A DNA stretch of 20,221 nucleotides, from contig DKZL01000002.1 in assembly GCA_002493635.1 (NCBI GenBank), positions 1 to 20,221 of the forward strand, read 5' to 3'. Under the pieces are notes generated by a model. That model had not been told where the DNA came from. It worked only from the letters and a program-made list of their open reading frames with translations, and did not search any database. Positions 7,418-14,418 of this stretch are shown one piece after another; positions within the stretch are counted from its first letter, which is position 1; the number at the start of each line of letters is the position of its first letter. The stretch comes from Ruminococcaceae bacterium UBA7075. Its GTDB lineage: Bacteria; Bacillota; Clostridia; Oscillospirales; Acutalibacteraceae. The translations under genes were made by a program, and so were the position numbers.

Positions 7418-8750
7418 AGCTCTCTATATACTCCAAATTAGCTTCTTGTTCATAAAGTGTTGACGCATAATACGCCTGACCCTGACTGTCGTGGCAGAAG
7501 AAATAGTATCCTGTCGATGACGGATTAAGTGCCGCCAGAATAGCGTCCATACCGGGACTGCATATTTCACCGGCAGGCAATCCTTCGTGTTCGTATGTAT
7601 CATATTTGCTCACATAATTATTACCCTCACCCGAAGGAACATCCTTTGCCGTTCTGTAAGGATAGAACTGTGTTGAGTCAAGTCCGAGTGTATTTACGCC
7701 TATATCAGCACCGGATTCAAGACGATTGTGAAGAACCGAAGAAATAACATACATATCATCAACATTGGCTGCCTCAGCCTGAATAATTGAAGCAATAATC
7801 ATAATATCGTCCAAAGAATATTCCGACTTCTGTTCTTCTGCCATTTTGAGAACAGTAGTTTTCTTTGAATATCCGCTGACTTCCTGCTTTTCATTTACTT
7901 TTGATTCATAGTTGTTTAAAAATTTATAGATAATCGCACTTGGATCTTCATTTGCGTAAAATTCATATGTATCGGGATATAAATAACCCTCAAGCTTATA
8001 ATATCTGTCCGATTTATTTGTAATTGCGGCGAGAAAATCAAAATCCTCATCAAAATCGTCAGAACTGAGAAGCCGCAAAAATTCTTCTCTGTCATTAAGT
8101 GCGCCTTGTTCTTCAAGTGTATTTGCAATCTCGAGCACATTCTGACCTTCAAGAATGGTAACAGATACCGTATCGGTTCTGTTTGATGAACTGAGCAAAT
8201 AGTTTACTACTGCCTCATAATCCATATTCTTACGCATCTCATATGAGCCCTGCGTAAAGTCATCATCTGCTTTTGTAAGCTTGGCATATAGCTTAAAATA
8301 TGTAGGTTCATCAATAACACCCTTATGCACAAGCGCAGCCGTTACGGTTTCAAGAGTAGGATTTTCAGGAATATCAACATGAACAGTACCACTGTCCGTA
8401 CGATTGATAGCCAGCATATCATTCATACCGGTAATTATAAACATTGCAGCAGTTACACCAACTATAATAACCGACACAAGCCAAATCAGATTAAAAATTC
8501 TGCGATTGCGCTTATCTTTTGCCTTTCTCGCCTTTTTTTCAGCCTTTTTAATTTTCTTAAGAGCCTTTCTTGAATTGCGTTCAAGCTCTTCTTTAACATC
8601 CTCACCACTGAAAGAGTTCAGTTCGGAAACATCATCATCCCAAACAGGTTCTTGCTGATTATTTTCAATGTTAAGCCTAAACTGCTCTGCCCTGCGACGA
8701 CGCTGTTGTTCGAGTTTTTTTTCAGTTTCGTTGTAGTTGTCCAAGCTCAT
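7407..8750 (-). CDS. mltG: endolytic murein transglycosylase MltG
   Basis: MltG cuts nascent peptidoglycan strands at the membrane and so sets glycan length. The protein is 447 residues. It has a charged, coiled-coil-like cytoplasmic N-terminus (1-85), one membrane helix (about 86-108), a LysM-like extracytoplasmic region, and the YceG catalytic domain. Motifs seen are LEGYLYPDTYEF (253-264), ASIIQAEA (320-327) with the likely catalytic Glu at 326, VLHNRL (339-344), GLPAGEICSPG (390-400) and AALNPSSTGYYFF (406-418). The cytoplasmic segment is longer than in E. coli, as is common in Clostridia. The ATG follows AAAGGGATGA, which overlaps the stop of the gene before it; the gap is 4 bases. Confidence 0.95.
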   Translation of the reverse strand: MSLDNYNETEKKLEQQRRRRAEQFRLNIENNQQEPVWDDDVSELNSFSGEDVKEELERNSRKALKKIKKAEKKARKAKDKRNRRIFNLIWLVSVIIVGVTAAMFIITGMNDMLAINRTDSGTVHVDIPENPTLETVTAALVHKGVIDEPTYFKLYAKLTKADDDFTQGSYEMRKNMDYEAVVNYLLSSSNRTDTVSVTILEGQNVLEIANTLEEQGALNDREEFLRLLSSDDFDEDFDFLAAITNKSDRYYKLEGYLYPDTYEFYANEDPSAIIYKFLNNYESKVNEKQEVSGYSKKTTVLKMAEEQKSEYSLDDIMIIASIIQAEAANVDDMYVISSVLHNRLESGADIGVNTLGLDSTQFYPYRTAKDVPSGEGNNYVSKYDTYEHEGLPAGEICSPGMDAILAALNPSSTGYYFFCHDSQGQAYYASTLYEQEANLEYIESYDK

Positions 8751-8754
8751 AAAA

Positions 8755-9357
8755 TCATCCCTTTGAATACAAATTGTTTGTATGATTTATAAATTTTTCA
8801 GTAATTAAAATATCCACACGTTTATCGTGGTTTCCTCTGGGAAGCTCATGCTCCGTACATTTTGAATAGCAAAGCCCTGCTGTTGTGCCCCCGAAGCGTT
8901 CCAGAAATCTGTCGTAATAACCCTTTCCGAAGCCGATACGGTAGCCGAACATATCAAAGCAAATTCCCGGAACAATGCACAAACCGTTTCCTAAATCACT
9001 TACCTGTTCGCAAATATTCTCCTTCGGCTCCATAATTCCGAATGCGCCTTTTTCGAGCTGATTAAGGGATTTTATAAAATAAAACTCCATTTTGCCGTTT
9101 TTATCCGTACATTTTGGTACTGCAACCTGCTTGCCGTCACTTAATGCCTGACAGATAATATCAGTTGTATCTACTTCAATCGGTGATGACACAAAGACAA
9201 ATAATTTTTCACACTGCTTGTACTCGTGAAGGTTCAAAAAAATCTGAGTCAGGCTCTGATCGAGTGATTTCTTCACATCAGCAGGACAGCACTCCCGGAT
9301 TTTCCTGTACTTTGCACGCAAGTCAGCCTTTAATGCTTTCACATTAATTACAGGCAC
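8755..9357 (-). CDS. 5-formyltetrahydrofolate cyclo-ligase
   Basis: This enzyme uses ATP to turn 5-formyl-THF into 5,10-methenyl-THF and so recovers a folate storage form. The protein is 200 residues, usual for the family. It has the N-terminal basic helix KADLRAKYRKIR, the SSPIEVDT segment (57-64) of the folate site, and the diagnostic nucleotide loop RIGFGKGYYDRFL (140-152). ThyX in the same operon consumes methylene-THF, so the pairing makes sense for one-carbon supply. The start is uncertain: a GTG inside the DJ-1 gene end (10-base overlap) is given, and another GTG five codons later is possible. Neither has a good ribosome site, so coupling is likely. Confidence 0.94.
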   Translation of the reverse strand: MPVINVKALKADLRAKYRKIRECCPADVKKSLDQSLTQIFLNLHEYKQCEKLFVFVSSPIEVDTTDIICQALSDGKQVAVPKCTDKNGKMEFYFIKSLNQLEKGAFGIMEPKENICEQVSDLGNGLCIVPGICFDMFGYRIGFGKGYYDRFLERFGGTTAGLCYSKCTEHELPRGNHDKRVDILITEKFINHTNNLYSKG

Positions 9358-9887
9358 TGCATATCACCGATTACTTTGTCGGCTGTTTCCTTTGACACAG
9401 CCTTTGACACTATTGCGTGTCCGAATTCAACTGCACATCCTGCACCCTTGGCAGTAATCACATTGCCGTCGGTTTCTGTGTGAGCCGAAGTGTATTCCGC
9501 ACCGTTAAGCTCTGTTTCAAAGCTCGGGAAGCAGGTAGCCTTTCTGCCCTCAAGATAACCGAGATGTCCGAAAATTGAGGGGGCTGCACAGATAGCAGCA
9601 ATAATTTTTCCGTTTTCATACGCATATCTGACGGCATCTATAACGCCTTGTGATTTTTCAAGATTGATAGTTCCGGGCATTCCGCCGGGTAATATCACTC
9701 CCTCAATATTTTCGAGCTGAACATCATCCAATGCAATGTCCGCCCTGACTGTTATGTTATGAGAACCCGTAACTTCACCGCCTGTAACACCGACAGTCGC
9801 TACATCAAGCTTTGCTCTGCGCATTACATCAACAGGAGCCATAGCCTCAACTTCTTCAAAACCATCAGCTAAAAAAACATAAAACAT
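9348..9887 (-). CDS. DJ-1/PfpI family protein (ThiJ type)
   Basis: This is a 179-residue member of the DJ-1 branch of the DJ-1/PfpI superfamily. The reactive cysteine is C100 in the nucleophile elbow AAICAAPSIFG. The partner glutamate is E14 in GFEEVEAMAPVDVMRRA, which matches E18 of human DJ-1. The loop ILPGGMPG (65-72) is typical. Proposed roles in the superfamily include glyoxal/methylglyoxal detoxification and protein or nucleotide deglycation. The exact substrate cannot be read from sequence. The ATG has AAAGGAAA upstream; the gap to the GNAT gene is 13 bases. Confidence 0.93.
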   Translation of the reverse strand: MFYVFLADGFEEVEAMAPVDVMRRAKLDVATVGVTGGEVTGSHNITVRADIALDDVQLENIEGVILPGGMPGTINLEKSQGVIDAVRYAYENGKIIAAICAAPSIFGHLGYLEGRKATCFPSFETELNGAEYTSAHTETDGNVITAKGAGCAVEFGHAIVSKAVSKETADKVIGDMQCL

Positions 9888-9900
9888 ATCGTATTTCCTT

Positions 9901-10707
9901 TCACATTAAAGTTATTCCGATAAAAACATCGTTTGGAATTTTCATATTATTGTCAAGGGATTTTATCATCCCGTATTTTTCTTTATTTGAATTTTCGTTT
10001 GCTTTTCCAATAATAATAAAGCGTTCGGCACTGCTGTTTTCAAGCAGCCTTTTTGCAAGCACACCTTCATTTGCACTTACTGCATAAAACACCTCGGCAC
10101 AGCCGTTTTCCTCTTCAAAAAGTGCAAAACAGTCATTTGTAGAAATAGCAACTGCACCATACAGCCTGTAATAATCGCAGGCAAATTTTCTGTACTCATT
10201 ATTCCATAAAAGAAAATTTTTGTTAAAACTAACCGCCTGAAGCTGCTCAAAATTGTAATTATATTCTGAACTGCAATCGCAAACAGCCAAAAGCTCATCT
10301 CTTGAAAATATTCTTTTTTCTGCAAAACACTGAGCCATGTAGCCAAATCCTGCATAATAATCATACAAGGATAAATTTGCAGGCATCAGCACTGAAAATT
10401 TGTCGCCGTCGTGCTTTGCTGCTTCAAGTGCAAAATCAATCAGTCCTGCCATAATGCCCCTTTTACGGTAATCCGATTTGGTTGACGCACCGCACAAATA
10501 ATGTGCCTTGCATCCGTTGAGGGCAGCTTCAATCAAATATAGTGCCGATATAACTTTATTTTTATCCTTTGCACAAAATGCTCGCATCCAACGCCAATTT
10601 TTATCGAAAAACAAGTCTGTGGCTTCTTCTGTATCATCAAAACATTCAAGCCATAATTTTTTCAGTTGTGCAACATCATTTTTATCTGCTCTGAAAAACT
10701 TAATCAT
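9901..10707 (-). CDS. GNAT family N-acetyltransferase
   Basis: This is a 268-residue protein whose first half is a GNAT fold: N-terminal IKFFRADKNDVAQLKKLWLE, then the acetyl-CoA binding motif GASTKSDYRKRGIMAGLIDFAL split around RKRGIM. The second half is longer than a plain GNAT domain and recalls Eis-like proteins, though it is shorter than Eis. The substrate is unknown. The start overlaps the stop of the DUF2156 gene by 4 bases (ATGA). The two are likely translated together and may act in one process. Confidence 0.88.
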   Translation of the reverse strand: MIKFFRADKNDVAQLKKLWLECFDDTEEATDLFFDKNWRWMRAFCAKDKNKVISALYLIEAALNGCKAHYLCGASTKSDYRKRGIMAGLIDFALEAAKHDGDKFSVLMPANLSLYDYYAGFGYMAQCFAEKRIFSRDELLAVCDCSSEYNYNFEQLQAVSFNKNFLLWNNEYRKFACDYYRLYGAVAISTNDCFALFEEENGCAEVFYAVSANEGVLAKRLLENSSAERFIIIGKANENSNKEKYGMIKSLDNNMKIPNDVFIGITLM

Positions 10708-11588
10708 CTCGGTATTGCGTTAAATCTGTCAAGAATCATTATAGGATTGTAAGAAAGCTTGGATTTTCTCAAGCCCTCAATGCCCATATCCTCTTCTCTG
10801 TTGATATATTCATATTTTGTCAGTGTTTTTGCAAATTCATTGTTAATAACTGCATACACACCGTCATATTCTCTTAAAGCTTTTTCAAAATTTACATCAT
10901 ACACTTTTTCGGAAATCTGACTGCCAAGCGTCATTGCAACCGGCTTATTATCAACATACAGCACAGCACCGCTAAGGCCGTAATCCCTGCGCATTTCAAG
11001 TGCCTCTTCAATTACGGCAAGCTCTTCATACCCCTTGGGATTGTAGCCGTTTTCCTCGCACCAATCCCTGACAACCTGCAAAGCGTCCTGCTCATTTGAA
11101 TCGTCAATAGTTTCAAACCTTGTATCGGTATATGTTCTGTAAAATTTTGAAATGTGGTTGCGCTTGGCGTGAAATTTCTTTCCCGCAAGCATTACTAAAT
11201 CCTTGGTAAGATATATATAGTCCTGATTTTCAGGTGAGCGAACATATTCAAATGCAGACGGAAATGTACTTTCAAGCATAGCCCTCTGAGCGTTGGTAAG
11301 CATAACAATGTGAGCCTTTTGTCCACGCTGTTGTGCGTCAGTCAGAATCTGTACTAAAGCCTGTTTCACATTTTTGCCCGTAGGCATACAATAACCCCAG
11401 ACTGTCCCGTCATCGTTAAAATAAGCCTTTATAAGGGTATCTTCAAAGACGGTAAATTTGATATTATATTCATTTCTCCACAAATAGGCATTCAGCAAAT
11501 TGACATCGCACCCGAAAGCCTCAGAATAATCATAAAACTGCTTAAAATAATTAATATCGTTTTTTTCAATCAGCTTGAAATTTAACAT
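10704..11588 (-). CDS. DUF2156 protein (phosphatidylglycerol lysyltransferase C-terminal-like)
   Basis: This is a 294-residue soluble protein matching the DUF2156/LPG-synthase C-terminal type, a tandem GNAT-like fold that in MprF moves an aminoacyl group from tRNA to lipid. Recognisable stretches are AGKKFHAKRNHISKF, the Cys-Glu-Glu-Asn region before GYNPKGYEEL, and the C-terminal YINREEDMGIEGLRKSKLSYNP. It lacks the membrane flippase part of MprF, so it is not an MprF itself. The acceptor is unknown; other family members may modify peptides or small molecules. It overlaps tmk by 7 bases and the GNAT gene by 4 bases. Confidence 0.86.
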   Translation of the reverse strand: MLNFKLIEKNDINYFKQFYDYSEAFGCDVNLLNAYLWRNEYNIKFTVFEDTLIKAYFNDDGTVWGYCMPTGKNVKQALVQILTDAQQRGQKAHIVMLTNAQRAMLESTFPSAFEYVRSPENQDYIYLTKDLVMLAGKKFHAKRNHISKFYRTYTDTRFETIDDSNEQDALQVVRDWCEENGYNPKGYEELAVIEEALEMRRDYGLSGAVLYVDNKPVAMTLGSQISEKVYDVNFEKALREYDGVYAVINNEFAKTLTKYEYINREEDMGIEGLRKSKLSYNPIMILDRFNAIPR

Positions 11589-12250
11589 AAAATATTTTGT
11601 GTCGCCTCTTCAATCTCTTGAGAAATCTGTTCTATAGCTTTAATTTCTCCGTTTTTGCAACAATTAATTACAACCCAACCGCATTTTTTTGCGGCATACA
11701 GAGCACTTTTGCGGCAGTCAAACAAATAATTCAGGTTTTTTTCGTGTAAATCTTTTTTTGAATTGTCTCCGTTATACCGCTTTTCCATTAGCTTTTGTGA
11801 AACCTCCGGCTCAACATCAAGATATACAACGATGTCGGGCTGAGGGATACCAAGCTTTTTATATTCAAAATCAGCCTGCCACTCAATAAAACCGTCCCAC
11901 TCATCTTCGGGCAGTTTGGACATCTGATAGATAATATTTGAAGTTGCATAACGGTCACTCAGAATGACAGCACCCTCGGCATAGTCCTCTTTCCAGAATT
12001 GCATATAGCTTGCTACCCTGTCAACTGCATAAAATGCCGACGCAGCATAGGCATTAACATCCTCGGGTTTGTCGCCAAATTCACCGTTCAAGTACATTTT
12101 TACAAGCGACGAGCTTGGATTTGCATAGTCGGGAAACTCCAGCTTTCTCACTTTTTTCTTTTCGGCAGAAAGCTTGTCAGCAAGAATTTTTGTCTGAGTT
12201 GCCTTGCCGCTTCCGTCAAGACCTTCAATTACTATAATTTTACTATTCAT
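11582..12250 (-). CDS. tmk: thymidylate kinase
   Basis: This enzyme phosphorylates dTMP to dTDP. The protein is 222 residues. The P-loop is EGLDGSGKATQ (9-19), with Ala where Thr or Gly is more common after the Lys. FPDYANPSS (39-47) and the DRY motif LSDRYATSNIIYQ (97-109) bind the base. A frame open upstream gives a much longer reading, but the start at MNSKIIVIEGLDG fits the family and lies 4 bases after the thyX stop. The sequence resembles the longer tmk variant of some Clostridia rather than the B. subtilis form. Placement directly after thyX joins dUMP methylation to the next kinase step. Confidence 0.95.
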   Translation of the reverse strand: MNSKIIVIEGLDGSGKATQTKILADKLSAEKKKVRKLEFPDYANPSSSLVKMYLNGEFGDKPEDVNAYAASAFYAVDRVASYMQFWKEDYAEGAVILSDRYATSNIIYQMSKLPEDEWDGFIEWQADFEYKKLGIPQPDIVVYLDVEPEVSQKLMEKRYNGDNSKKDLHEKNLNYLFDCRKSALYAAKKCGWVVINCCKNGEIKAIEQISQEIEEATQNILC

Positions 12251-12254
12251 AATA

Positions 12255-13061
12255 TCACTTGTTTTTTCCGTATTTTTCACGCATTTCCTTTTGCTTTCCG
12301 CAGCACATATTGCCCTCTGGACAGGGACCGAACAAACAGGACGGTCCGCAGTTTTTAAACAGATTGGGAGCAACCTCAAGGCACTGAAGCAGCATCTGCT
12401 CGGCAACCTCTCTGATTTCCCACTGTGCCCTGTTACAACAACGGTGAGCAAAAAAGTTTTGCAGGCTTCTTGCATTAAAGGTGCATACAATTTTAGTGGT
12501 TGAGGCATTAGGCAGAATAAATCTTGCATCCTCGTTTGCCTTTTTAATAAATGCAGAGCACTGCTTTTTGTTGTCAAGTTTAAACTGCTCGATAATTTCG
12601 CAATCTGTACCCACATATTCTTTGTCGGTGAAATCGGTAATATACCCCACAACAAGCGCATCTCTGATTTCTTTATAAGCCTTTGCCTGAATATCAAGAG
12701 CGTTTTCATATGCCTTTAACGCCTTCTCGTTTTTGGCAATTTCAGGCGGAGTTACAAACTCAAATTTTGTACCGTCAACATACCTCTGTGACTGCTGACT
12801 GTAAGATGCAATCCTATGGCGCACAAGCTGGTGCGAACAAGCTCTTGATATTCCCTCAATGCCAAAGGTGAACGATGTATGTTCGGTAGGACTTGCGTGT
12901 CCCAAATCAGCAAGCATATTAATAAAGGAAGCGGTCTTTTCCTCTGTCAAGCCGTCACGAATGTCCTCAATGCCTGACGGTGAATAACATAGCTTTGCCG
13001 CCATAGCAACCGTCTGCTCAGGATCAGGCGTGTGTGCAAGCAGTTTTACTTTTATAGCCAT
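12255..13061 (-). CDS. thyX: flavin-dependent thymidylate synthase ThyX
   Basis: ThyX makes dTMP from dUMP with methylene-THF, FAD and NAD(P)H. The protein is 268 residues. The signature RHRxxxxxxxS is present at 81-91 (RHRIASYSQQS), and NARSLQNFFAHRCCNRAQWEIREVA (196-220) is the usual C-terminal substrate region. The last 35 residues form a Cys-rich tail with C238, C242, C247, C253 and C254, absent from the short ThyX of many bacteria and possibly metal-binding. An upstream GTG would add six residues, but that codon sits inside the AAAGGAAG ribosome site, so the ATG at 13061 is chosen. It is the first gene of an eight-gene operon. Confidence 0.95.
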   Translation of the reverse strand: MAIKVKLLAHTPDPEQTVAMAAKLCYSPSGIEDIRDGLTEEKTASFINMLADLGHASPTEHTSFTFGIEGISRACSHQLVRHRIASYSQQSQRYVDGTKFEFVTPPEIAKNEKALKAYENALDIQAKAYKEIRDALVVGYITDFTDKEYVGTDCEIIEQFKLDNKKQCSAFIKKANEDARFILPNASTTKIVCTFNARSLQNFFAHRCCNRAQWEIREVAEQMLLQCLEVAPNLFKNCGPSCLFGPCPEGNMCCGKQKEMREKYGKNK

Positions 13062-13119
13062 AGCTCTACTTCCTTTCACAAATTCTCATAGTTTTACATA
13101 ATTATCTATAATCTAAATT

Positions 13120-13148
13120 ATTATATCATTAATCCCTCTGCTTTTCAA
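13120..13148 (-). promoter_or_regulatory. promoter of the thyX operon
   Basis: On the minus strand, TTGAAA (13143-13148), a 17-base spacer and TATAAT (13120-13125), giving a leader of about 50 bases. It is the only clear promoter seen for the eight genes down to 6197. Confidence 0.85.
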
Positions 13149-13216
13149 GTATTTTAAAATGCAATATTTATTTGTTTTGCCGACTCTTGCTTAATGATTT
13201 ATAAACAAATAGAAAT

Positions 13217-13250
13217 GCAAAAAAGGCTGTCATATGACAGCCTTTTTTGC
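13217..13250 (-). terminator. 34-bp perfect palindrome terminator
   Basis: The arms GCAAAAAAGGCTGTCAT and ATGACAGCCTTTTTTGC match over all 17 bases. The GGCTGTCAT stem followed by TTTTTT is a strong intrinsic terminator on either strand. No plus-strand gene ends here. On the minus strand it closes the unit begun by the promoter at 13370-13398. Confidence 0.88.
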
Positions 13251-13363
13251 GATTGTGTGTTTTATGAAAATGAATGCTTCATTATTTGAACCATACATTA
13301 ACCGAAATTCATAAATGAACGAATTTTGCATAATTCGAACTGAAAGTATTTGCTCGTTCATTT
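13217..13363 (-). ncRNA. candidate small RNA (or leaderless peptide gene), about 145 nt
   Basis: This unit runs from a consensus minus-strand promoter to a strong terminator and contains no gene of normal size. Near the 5' end, AAATGAACGA can pair with TCGTTCATTT (10 bp), and CGAATT/AATTCG gives an alternative inner hairpin. Further on is AATGAA-GCA-TTCATT. A frame of 43 codons starts with ATG at 13361, at or within a few bases of the likely transcript start, and stops at TGA in the terminator loop (13230). It has no ribosome site, so it would need leaderless translation. A regulatory RNA is the simpler reading. I recognise no known RNA family. Confidence 0.55.
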
Positions 13364-13369
13364 TTGAAT

Positions 13370-13398
13370 ATTATACTATCTAAAATCTGTTTTTTCAA
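13370..13398 (-). promoter_or_regulatory. promoter of the candidate small RNA
   Basis: On the minus strand, TTGAAA (13393-13398), exactly 17 bases, then TATAAT (13370-13375). Quality equals the thyX promoter. Confidence 0.75.
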
Positions 13399-13664
13399 GG
13401 TCATATGCCCTTTTTTGCTCAATTTAACTGATAAAAAGACAAATTGCACAATATTCAAAAAACATTTTGTTGAATATTTTTTCTTATTTAGAATTATTCA
13501 ATTTCATTTAAAAAGTGCCTGATTACATTTTGTTTATTTTTTATAAAACCATTTTTCAAACAAATATATCCTTATAATTCTGATTTGGAATTATAAAATT
13601 TAACCATACACTAATCATAACATTTTGCACCTCTTAGTCACATATAACTAAAAATCGTTAAAAA
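13399..13664. other. AT-rich intergenic stretch with hairpins, no gene seen
   Basis: No open frame with a ribosome site is visible. Two AT-rich inverted repeats occur. AATATTCAA/TTGAATATT (13450-13478) is followed by TTTTTTC on the plus strand and could be a weak terminator. TTATAATTC/GAATTATAA (13572-13596) has a 7-base loop. Their roles are unknown. Confidence 0.5.
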
Positions 13665-13702
13665 TTAACAGCAAAGACCGTACAATGGGACTTTGCTGTT
13701 AA
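13665..13702. repeat. 12-bp-arm inverted repeat
   Basis: TTAACAGCAAAG and CTTTGCTGTTAA are perfect arms around a 14-base loop. It lies upstream of the plus-strand promoter and outside that transcript. On the minus strand it is followed by TTTTTAACG, so it may be a terminator against leftward reading; otherwise it is a protein site. Confidence 0.7.
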
Positions 13703-13712
13703 ATCAGAACAA

Positions 13713-13734
13713 TTTTAGAACAAATGTTCTAAAA
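13713..13734. promoter_or_regulatory. LexA-like operator (GAAC-AAAT-GTTC)
   Basis: Perfect 10-bp arms TTTTAGAACA and TGTTCTAAAA are separated by AA. The core GAACAAATGTTC (13718-13729) fits the Gram-positive LexA/DinR pattern GAACRNRYGTTC. Its edge is 4 bases upstream of the -35 box of the plus-strand operon, where a repressor could block RNA polymerase. Confidence 0.55.
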
Positions 13735-13738
13735 AATC

Positions 13739-13767
13739 TTGAAATTTCAGATTTTTCCTTTTATAAT
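13739..13767 (+). promoter_or_regulatory. promoter of the plus-strand two-gene operon
   Basis: TTGAAA (13739-13744), 17 bases, TATAAT (13762-13767), giving a leader of about 67 bases before the ATG at 13841. Confidence 0.82.
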
Positions 13768-13840
13768 AATATATAGAGACAGGCAAGCCCCTCCTGTTTC
13801 AACGAATAAATAAAATTATTATCAAATGAAAGGAAACACT

Positions 13841-14047
13841 ATGAATTATTACGAATGGTCAAATGAGTATTATAAATCGGCTTTAGAGGTAAACGACAGC
13901 ATTGAAAAGCTTAAAAATCAGCGCAAAATAGCCCCAAAGTCAATTGTTAAGGAGCTTGACAGCCGAATTACCGAATACAAGAAAATTTATAATGATTGTA
14001 TGAGTATTGCCAATCATCTTATGAACAGATATTATGGATTAGATTAG
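13841..14047 (+). CDS. small charged protein of unknown function
   Basis: This is a 68-residue soluble protein, starting MNYYEWSNEYYKSALEVNDS and ending MNRYYGLD. It is largely helical, with a Lys/Glu/Ile-rich middle (IEKLKNQRKIAPKSIVKELDSRITEYKKIY) that may form a short coiled coil. An in-frame ATG five codons earlier lies upstream of the AAAGGA ribosome site, so the ATG at 13841 is chosen. It is followed after 11 bases by a sigma region 4-like protein and is probably its partner or regulator. The two genes are the only plus-strand ones here. I do not recognise a family; small helical proteins beside sigma-like genes are common in Clostridia and their mobile elements. Confidence 0.7.
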   Translation: MNYYEWSNEYYKSALEVNDSIEKLKNQRKIAPKSIVKELDSRITEYKKIYNDCMSIANHLMNRYYGLD

Positions 14048-14058
14048 GAGTTGATTAT

Positions 14059-14355
14059 TTGAAAACAAAGATAATACATATTACACCCAATAATATGAAC
14101 CGATTATTTTTCGGAACACAAGCGCAAGGCGGTCACACAAACGAGGAATCAAGAAACAAAATGAAAAAAATTCTTTATTCCGCACTTCAAAGCGAACTGA
14201 CCGACAGACAACGCACCTGCCTTATTGAGCATTATCTCAACGGCAAAAAGGAAAAGGACATCGCCCTTGAGCAAAACCTGAACCCTTCAACCGTTTCAAG
14301 ACACATAACCAAAGCAAAGGAAAAGCTAAAACACATTGCGTCGTATTATATGTAA
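14059..14355 (+). CDS. sigma-70 region 4-like helix-turn-helix protein
   Basis: This is a 98-residue protein. Residues about 33-98 resemble sigma-70 region 4, the part that binds -35 boxes: SELTDRQRTCLIEHYLNG, then the helix-turn-helix KEKDIALEQNLNPSTVSRHI, then TKAKEKLKHIA. There is no region 2, so alone it cannot act as a full sigma factor; it may be a transcription regulator or work with another subunit. The start is a TTG, chosen because AGGAG (14046-14050) sits 8 bases upstream. An earlier ATG lies inside the preceding gene without a ribosome site. It shares the promoter and LexA-like operator with the small protein before it, so both may respond to DNA damage (inference). Confidence 0.78.
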   Translation: MKTKIIHITPNNMNRLFFGTQAQGGHTNEESRNKMKKILYSALQSELTDRQRTCLIEHYLNGKKEKDIALEQNLNPSTVSRHITKAKEKLKHIASYYM

Positions 14356-14374
14356 TACTAATCTCAAATAAATT

Positions 14375-14418
14375 TGCCCTTGTTTTTGCAGTATAAAGGC
14401 AAAACAAGGGCATTTTTT
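14375..14418. terminator. two-way terminator between convergent genes
   Basis: TGCCCTTGTTTT (14375-14386) pairs perfectly with AAAACAAGGGCA (14401-14412), followed by TTTTTTAAATTTTT on the plus strand. The minus-strand tail (AAATTTATTT) is weaker. It serves the sigma-like gene and probably the thioesterase gene. Confidence 0.88.

Noticed and set aside
12251..12709. N-terminal extension of thymidylate kinase overlapping thyX
   Set aside because: The family P-loop starts nine residues after the ATG at 12250, and the extension is a shadow of thyX in another frame.
13149..13840. Replication origin, terminus site or 6S RNA in the long intergenic region
   Set aside because: No DnaA-box cluster, no recognisable dif sequence and no long interrupted stem with a central bubble was seen; the individual dyads are better explained separately.
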